From contig NZ_AMWJ02000002.1 of NCBI RefSeq assembly GCF_000319305.2, positions 1,812,001-1,876,000 of the forward strand: DNA of 64,000 bases. Direction: 5' to 3'. A program made the translations under genes and the position numbers. The notes under the pieces were generated by a model, which was not told the origin of the DNA, ran no database searches, and worked only from the letters and a program-made list of their open reading frames with translations. Below, piece after piece: positions 58,861 through 64,000 of this stretch; position 1 is the stretch's first letter, and every line of letters begins with the position of its first letter. The stretch is from Pseudomonas bharatica CSV86 (GTDB lineage: Bacteria; Pseudomonadota; Gammaproteobacteria; Pseudomonadales; Pseudomonadaceae).

Positions 58861-61638
58861 TCAGTGTGACAGCGGCGCATCCGCCGGTGGGTGTGTCTGT
58901 TCGCGACGGGCCACCCAGTATTCGATCTGCTCGCGCAATTGCGACAGTTCCACCGGCTTGGACATGTGCCCGTCCATTCCCGCCTGGCGTGCACGCTCCT
59001 TGTGTTCGGCGAGGATGTGGGCGGTCAGTGCTACCACCGGCGTGTGCGGCCGCCCGCTCGCCGCCTCCCAGGCACGCAGTTGCTGGGTTGCCGAGAAACC
59101 GTCGAGTATCGGCATCTCGCAATCCATCAGCACCAGGTCGTATTGGCGGGCTTTCATCGCTTTCAGCGCTTCCTCGCCGTTGCTGGCGGTGTCCGGTTCG
59201 ATGCTGAGCTTGCCGAGCATGCCGCGGATGACCTTGGTGGAGATGCTGTTGTCCTCGGCAACAAGGATGCGGAAATCCGCTGGCAATTCGATCGGCATCG
59301 GCTTGGGCGGCGGCGCCAGGCTCGGCGGCGGGGCCAGGCTGCGCTGGGCCAGTTCTTCGGCCAGGGTGGTCTTGAGGGTGTAGCCGGCCACCGGCTTGGC
59401 GAGGATCCGCTTGACCCCGGCATTGCGCGCGATGATCTTGCTCGGCGCGTTGCTAATGCCGGTGAGCATCACCAGCAGGATGTCGTGGTTGAGACTCGGG
59501 TCTTCCTTGATCTTCGCTGCCAGTTGCATGCCGGTCATGCCCGGCATGTTCTGGTCGAGCAGGACCGCGTCGAAGTAGTCGCGCAGGTGCGCCTTGGTGC
59601 GCAGCAGGGCCAGGGCTTCCTTGCCCGAGGGCACGGCACTGACGTTCATGCCCCAGGCGCCGCATTGCTGGACCAGGACCTTGCGGCAGGTGTCGTTGTC
59701 GTCCACTACCAGCACCCGCGCGCCACGCAGCGAGGCGTCCAGGTCGGTGGCCGGCTGTTCCAGGCGCTGGGCGTCGAGGGGCAGGGTCAGCCACAGGGTG
59801 TTGCCCTGGTTGTGGCTGGTCTTGATGCCGAATTCGCCATGCATCAGGTTGACCAGTTGCTTGGCGATGACCAGGCCGAGATGACCGCCCAGCTTGTTGC
59901 TGGAAAGGAAATGCTTGCTGTGCAGCTCGGCCTGTAGCAAGGCATCGCGCTCGGCGGCCTGCATGGCTTCGCCGTTGTCCTGTACGGCAATGCGCAGGCG
60001 CGGGCTGTCGCCGCGCTGGTCGAGGGCCACCACCAGAAGGATCTCGCCGTGGTCGGTCTTCTTCAGGGCGTTGTCCAGCAGGCTGAGCATGGCCTGGCGC
60101 AGGCGCGTCGGGTCGCCGCTGATGACCCGCGGCACCTGGGGCTGGGTGAAGCTGATCAGCTCGATGTTCTGCTGCTCGGCCTTGGCCCGGAAGATGCCCA
60201 GGCAGTCTTCGATCAGCGCATTGAGATCGAACTGCACGTCGTCCAGCTCGATCTGCCCGGACTCCAGCTTGGAGATGTCGAGGATCTCGTTGATCAGCGT
60301 CAGCAACTCGTTGCCGGCGCTGTGGATGGTTTGCACGTAGTCGCGCTGCTTGACCGACAACGGCGTGCCCAGGAGCAGTTCGGTCATGCCCAGCACGCCG
60401 TTCATCGGGGTACGGATTTCATGGCTGATCTTGGCCAGGAACTCGGCCTTGGCGTTGATCTCGGCGTTGCTCGCCGCCTGTTCGCGACTCGCGCTGACCC
60501 GTTGCTCGTTGATGCTGCGCAGGCGCTCGCTGACCGACAGGTTGAGCAGCAGGCCGCTGACCACGTTCAGGCCCAGGAGAATGAACATCAACCATTGGGT
60601 CGGTGTGCGGGTGAGGCCGAGCAGGGCCGGCAGCACCACCAGGCAGCCAAGATTGAAGATCAGCATGGCCAGGGCGAACAGCCGTGCCGGGGCGAAGCCC
60701 TTGTACCAATGCCACGCGGCGATGACCAGCATGCTCAGGCAGCCAAGGGCGACCAGGACATAGGTCATCAGGTTCAGCGGCAGGGTATCGACGAACAGCA
60801 GCAACAGGCCGCAGAACACCACCAGCAACATCTGGCCGTGCAGCAGGCGATTGACCGGTGACGGCCCCAGCGGGGCGAAGAAGCGCTGGGTAAAGGCCAG
60901 GCCGCAGAGGGTGGCGAGCATCACCGTAAGGTAGGCCGCCGGGGTCCGCGCGCTGTGCCAGAGACTCCACGGGCCGCTCAGGTTGAGCAGGATCAGGGCG
61001 CTGAGCAGCATCAGCAGATGGTAGCCGGCCAGCCACAGGCTGGTGGCCGAGCGCGAATAGGCAAAGCGGGCCAGGTTGTGCAGGACCAGCATGCCCAGGC
61101 AGCCGATCAGCAGGCCGAACAGTAGCGGCCGGCGCTGGTCGGCGGCGGCTTCGACGGCAGGCAGCAGGGTGATGCCAGGGCGCAACTGGTGTTCGGAAAC
61201 CAGTCGCAGGTAGACGTCCAGGGCCACCGGGCTGGCGGGCAGGGACAGCAGGTGGTCGCTGCTGCCCAGGGTCAGCAGGCCGCTGTCGCTGCGCCGGCCG
61301 TCATGGCTTTGCTGGAGCAGGTTGTTGCCGTCCAGGACATAAAGATCCAGACGGGAAAGATCGGGGGCGAAGATGCGAATGACCTGTTCCTGCTGCCCGG
61401 GGGGCAGGCGCAGGTGCAGCCACAGGGCCTGGTTGGGCGCGGCGGCGTTGAGCTGGGCGGGTTCGATGGGGCTGAACTGGTTGCGGTAGCGCTCGGAGCG
61501 GATATCGCCAAGTTGCAGGTTGCCTTGGGTATCGAGCAGAACGGCCCAGCCGCTGCCGGAATCGGCGGACGCCGGTGGCAGGCAGAGCAGGGTCAGCAAG
61601 CTGACGACGATTCCAATGGCAGTCCTGAGCCAACGCAC
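58861..61638 (-). CDS. retS: Hybrid sensor kinase RetS
   Basis: A 925-residue hybrid kinase. Order: signal peptide (WLRTAIGIVVSLLTLLCLPPAS), periplasmic 7TMR-DISMED2 domain (to about residue 165), seven membrane helices (about 172-367), HisKA with SHEIRTPMNGVLGM (His near 406), a catalytic domain, and two receiver domains (Asp near 695 and 839 in VLLDQNMPG and VLMDCEMPI). RetS blocks GacS, holding cells in the planktonic state and repressing the T6SS. GTG 61638 is preferred because AGGAAGGG lies just before it. The catalytic domain is unusual: DNGEAMQ and LGGHLGL replace DxGxG and GxGLGL. PurD lies upstream, as in P. aeruginosa. Confidence 0.93.
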   Translation of the reverse strand: MRWLRTAIGIVVSLLTLLCLPPASADSGSGWAVLLDTQGNLQLGDIRSERYRNQFSPIEPAQLNAAAPNQALWLHLRLPPGQQEQVIRIFAPDLSRLDLYVLDGNNLLQQSHDGRRSDSGLLTLGSSDHLLSLPASPVALDVYLRLVSEHQLRPGITLLPAVEAAADQRRPLLFGLLIGCLGMLVLHNLARFAYSRSATSLWLAGYHLLMLLSALILLNLSGPWSLWHSARTPAAYLTVMLATLCGLAFTQRFFAPLGPSPVNRLLHGQMLLVVFCGLLLLFVDTLPLNLMTYVLVALGCLSMLVIAAWHWYKGFAPARLFALAMLIFNLGCLVVLPALLGLTRTPTQWLMFILLGLNVVSGLLLNLSVSERLRSINEQRVSASREQAASNAEINAKAEFLAKISHEIRTPMNGVLGMTELLLGTPLSVKQRDYVQTIHSAGNELLTLINEILDISKLESGQIELDDVQFDLNALIEDCLGIFRAKAEQQNIELISFTQPQVPRVISGDPTRLRQAMLSLLDNALKKTDHGEILLVVALDQRGDSPRLRIAVQDNGEAMQAAERDALLQAELHSKHFLSSNKLGGHLGLVIAKQLVNLMHGEFGIKTSHNQGNTLWLTLPLDAQRLEQPATDLDASLRGARVLVVDDNDTCRKVLVQQCGAWGMNVSAVPSGKEALALLRTKAHLRDYFDAVLLDQNMPGMTGMQLAAKIKEDPSLNHDILLVMLTGISNAPSKIIARNAGVKRILAKPVAGYTLKTTLAEELAQRSLAPPPSLAPPPKPMPIELPADFRILVAEDNSISTKVIRGMLGKLSIEPDTASNGEEALKAMKARQYDLVLMDCEMPILDGFSATQQLRAWEAASGRPHTPVVALTAHILAEHKERARQAGMDGHMSKPVELSQLREQIEYWVARREQTHPPADAPLSH

Positions 61639-61773
61639 GAAATATCCCTTCCTAGCGTGATGCCGGTGCACAACTATGCGCGGCGTGCCAAGTCCAAGGC
61701 AAGGCCCCTGGCGGGGCCCTGCCGACCGGCCGCAAGGCGCGCCAGAGAGGCGCTGCGCCTGCGTGCCGACGGA

Positions 61774-63069
61774 TTACTCCTGATGCTCGCCCCGCTCGCG
61801 GGCAATGGCACGGTAGCCAATGTCCTTGCGGTAGAAAGCGCCTTCCCAGTCGAGTTCCGCAGCCAGGCGATAAGCCTGCTGCTGGGCGGCCTCGACGGTA
61901 TCACCCAGGGCGGTAGCGCAGAGCACGCGGCCGCCGCTGGTGACGACCTGGCCGTCCTTCAGTGCGGTACCGGCATGGAACACCTTGCCTTGCAGCGCGG
62001 CAGCGGCACCCAGGCCCTTGATCGGCGCGCCCTTGGCGTAATCACCAGGATAGCCGCCGGCCGCCAGGACGATGCCCAGGCTCGGACGCGGATCCCAGAC
62101 CGCTTCGACCTTGTCCAGGGCCTTGGCCAGCGCGGCCTCGACCAGCAGCACCAGGCTCGACTCCAGGCGCAGCATCACCGGTTGGGTTTCCGGGTCGCCG
62201 AAGCGGCAGTTGAACTCGATGACCTTCGGGTTGCCGGCTTTGTCGATCATCAGGCCTGCATAAAGGAAGCCAGTGTAGACGTTGCCTTCGGCAGCCATGC
62301 CGCGCACGGTCGGGTAGATCACCTGGTCCATGACGCGCTGGTGCACCTCGGCGGTGACCACCGGCGCAGGGGAGTAGGCACCCATGCCGCCGGTGTTCGG
62401 GCCGGTATCGGCGTCGCCGACACGTTTGTGGTCCTGGCTGGTGGCCATTGGCAGCACGTTGGCGCCGTCGACCATGACGATGAAGCTGGCTTCCTCGCCG
62501 TCGAGGAATTCCTCGATGACCACGCGCGAGCCGGCTTCACCGAAGGCATTGCCGGCGAGCATGTCGCGCACGGCGTCTTCGGCTTCGGCCAGGGTCATGG
62601 CGACGATCACGCCCTTGCCGGCGGCCAGGCCGTCGGCCTTGATCACAATCGGTGCGCCTTTTTCGCGCAGGTAGGCCAGGGCCGGCTCGATCTCGGTGAA
62701 GTTCTGGTAGTCGGCGGTCGGAATCCTGTGGCGGGCCAGGAAGTCCTTGGTGAAGGCCTTCGAGCCTTCCAGCTGGGCGGCGCCGGCGGTCGGGCCGAAG
62801 CAGTCCAGGCCACGCTTGCGGAACAGATCGACGACACCGGCGACCAGTGGTGCCTCGGGGCCGACGATGGTCAGCGCGACGTTCTTCTCGGCGAAGTCGG
62901 CCAGTTGCTCCAGGGCCAGCACGTCGATAGCGACGTTCTCGCACTTGGCTTCGGTGGCGGTGCCGGCGTTGCCGGGGGCGACGAAGACTTTCTCGACCCG
63001 TTGGTCCTGGGCGACTTTCCAGGCCAGGGCGTGCTCACGGCCGCCGCTGCCGATGATCAAAACGTTCAT
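61774..63069 (-). CDS. purD: Phosphoribosylamine-glycine ligase
   Basis: A 431-residue GAR synthetase, second step of purine synthesis, joining phosphoribosylamine and glycine with ATP. It starts MNVLIIGSGGREHALAWKVA, then has GPEAPLVAGVVDLFRKRG, the ATP-grasp region IVIKADGLAAGKGVIVAMT, and the metal-binding FNCRFGDPETQPVMLRL. ATG 63069 is preferred to ATG 63075 two codons earlier. It follows purH on the same strand, separated by a REP element, and precedes retS. Confidence 0.96.
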   Translation of the reverse strand: MNVLIIGSGGREHALAWKVAQDQRVEKVFVAPGNAGTATEAKCENVAIDVLALEQLADFAEKNVALTIVGPEAPLVAGVVDLFRKRGLDCFGPTAGAAQLEGSKAFTKDFLARHRIPTADYQNFTEIEPALAYLREKGAPIVIKADGLAAGKGVIVAMTLAEAEDAVRDMLAGNAFGEAGSRVVIEEFLDGEEASFIVMVDGANVLPMATSQDHKRVGDADTGPNTGGMGAYSPAPVVTAEVHQRVMDQVIYPTVRGMAAEGNVYTGFLYAGLMIDKAGNPKVIEFNCRFGDPETQPVMLRLESSLVLLVEAALAKALDKVEAVWDPRPSLGIVLAAGGYPGDYAKGAPIKGLGAAAALQGKVFHAGTALKDGQVVTSGGRVLCATALGDTVEAAQQQAYRLAAELDWEGAFYRKDIGYRAIARERGEHQE

Positions 63070-63140
63070 GTGCAAACCTCGATGACGCTAATGCTGTTGG
63101 CTTTCATGGGAAAGGCCGGAGGGCAGGGTGTCTGCTCCGG

Positions 63141-63174
63141 CCTCATCGCTGGCAAGCCAGCTCCCACAGGGGGC
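63141..63174. repeat. Single REP element (purH / purD gap)
   Basis: One standard arm, CATCGCTGGCAAGCCAGCTC with its CCCACAGG tail. No partner arm is found, unlike the other copies in the window. It lies just after the purH stop. Confidence 0.85.
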
Positions 63175-63177
63175 GAA

Positions 63178-64000
63178 TCAATGGCGGAAATGGCGCATTC
63201 CGGTGAAGACCATGGCGATGCCGGCTTCGTCGGCTGCTGCGATCACTTCGGCGTCGCGCATCGAGCCGCCTGGCTGGATCACGGCGGTAATGCCCACTTT
63301 CGCGGCATTGTCGATGCCGTCACGGAACGGGAAGAACGCATCCGAGGCCATGACCGCACCCTGCACCTGCAGGCCGGCGTGCTCGGCCTTGATCGCGGCG
63401 ATGCGGGCGGAGTTGACGCGGCTCATCTGGCCGGCGCCGACGCCGATGGTCTGGCGGTTCTTGGCGTAGACGATGGCGTTGGACTTGACGAACTTGGCCA
63501 CTTTCCAGGCGAAGATCAGGTCGTTGATTTCCTGCTCGCTCGGGGCGCGGCGGGTCACGACCTTGAGGTCGCCCTCGGTGATCATGCCGATATCGCGGCT
63601 CTGTACCAGCAGGCCGCCGGTGACGCGCTTGTAGTCCCAGGCAGCGGCACGTTCGGCCGACCATTCGCCGCAGGCCAGCAGGCGCACGTTGGCCTTGGCC
63701 GCGACCACGGCACGGGCTTCCTCGCTGACGCTCGGAGCGATGATGACCTCGACGAACTGGCGCTCGACGATGGCGCGGGCGGTTTCGCCGTCCAGCTCGC
63801 GGTTGAAGGCGATGATGCCGCCGAAGGCCGATTCGGTGTCGGTGGCGTAGGCCAGTTCGTAAGCCTGGCGGATGCCGCCTTCAGGGCTGACCGCAACGCC
63901 GCACGGGTTGGCGTGCTTGACGATGACGCAGGCCGGCTTGACGAAGCTCTTCACGCATTCCAGCGCAGCGTCGGTGTCGGCCACGTTGTTGTACGACAGT
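63178..64000 (-). CDS. purH: AICAR transformylase/IMP cyclohydrolase, C-terminal part
   Basis: About 274 C-terminal residues of PurH; the gene continues past the window end. The AICAR formyltransferase domain is seen, with CVIVKHANPCGVAV (family Lys and His), ESAFGGIIAFNRELD, and the end DAFFPFRDGIDNAAKVGITAVIQPGGSMRDAEVI. The enzyme catalyses the last two steps of IMP synthesis. It lies upstream of purD in one operon-like pair, with a single REP between. Confidence 0.95.
   Translation of the reverse strand, partial: LSYNNVADTDAALECVKSFVKPACVIVKHANPCGVAVSPEGGIRQAYELAYATDTESAFGGIIAFNRELDGETARAIVERQFVEVIIAPSVSEEARAVVAAKANVRLLACGEWSAERAAAWDYKRVTGGLLVQSRDIGMITEGDLKVVTRRAPSEQEINDLIFAWKVAKFVKSNAIVYAKNRQTIGVGAGQMSRVNSARIAAIKAEHAGLQVQGAVMASDAFFPFRDGIDNAAKVGITAVIQPGGSMRDAEVIAAADEAGIAMVFTGMRHFRH

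Noticed and set aside
58823..59122. Extended N-terminus of MarC (100 residues)
   Set aside because: The residues are hydrophilic, lie over the 3' end of retS in another frame and precede the normal MarC start.

Overview
The window is a GC-rich segment of a Pseudomonas chromosome, most likely from the fluorescens/putida lineage. Evidence is the azurin gene, the retS-purD-purH block, the gene content, and eleven copies of a REP palindrome (GGGAGCTGGCTTGCCAGCGAT and its complement), mostly as inverted pairs. From memory of P. aeruginosa PAO1, many genes follow its order (LOG protein, azu, nadE, pncB, LIV transporter, SDR, desT, ferritin, osmE, Hsp70, acetyltransferase, urt transporter, retS, purD, purH). 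Accessory blocks are inserted into that order. No rRNA, tRNA or CRISPR array was seen.

Layout. 1-10 kb: transglutaminase-like protein (cut by the window edge), LOG protein, azurin behind a candidate ANR box, NAD salvage genes pncB and nadE, and a five-gene branched-chain amino acid ABC operon with a sigma-54 type promoter. 10-24 kb: a gap with DnaA-box-like sites, an SDR, an AGE-family epimerase, desT, a tandem-repeat exported protein, an AsmA protein, an IS3-family element inside a REP pair, a ferritin, osmE, a lipase, psiF, an AI-2E family transporter, a YegD-like Hsp70, cbpA and cbpM. 24-32 kb: an acetyltransferase, the urea transporter urtABCDE with a sigma-54/NtrC control region, and cycA. 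32-39 kb: a copper-uptake cluster and a stomatin/NfeD pair. 39-46 kb: divergent cobalamin corrin-ring operons (cobK-cbiD-cobL and cobG-cobH-cobI-cobJ).

46.4-58.2 kb is the main accessory region. A 90-bp remnant of a ycaC-like gene lies at its left edge and an intact ycaC at 54.7-55.3 kb. Between them is an orphan type VI secretion module: a DUF4123 adaptor, a 1066-residue VasX-like effector and a DUF6708-like partner. The partner is split by a 2985-bp ISL3-family transposon. That transposon has matched 24-bp ends and an exact 8-bp target duplication, and carries a metal/metalloid permease with a divergent ArsR regulator. After ycaC come a RelE-type toxin/antitoxin pair with a perfect palindromic operator, then three tandem genes for divergent paralogous proteins I do not recognise. 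The window closes with marC, retS, purD and the C-terminal part of purH.

Five genes (livM, urtA, cycA, cobI and the DUF6708 gene) each appear to lack one base in a short G/C run. The pattern is more typical of residual sequencing error than of independent gene loss.
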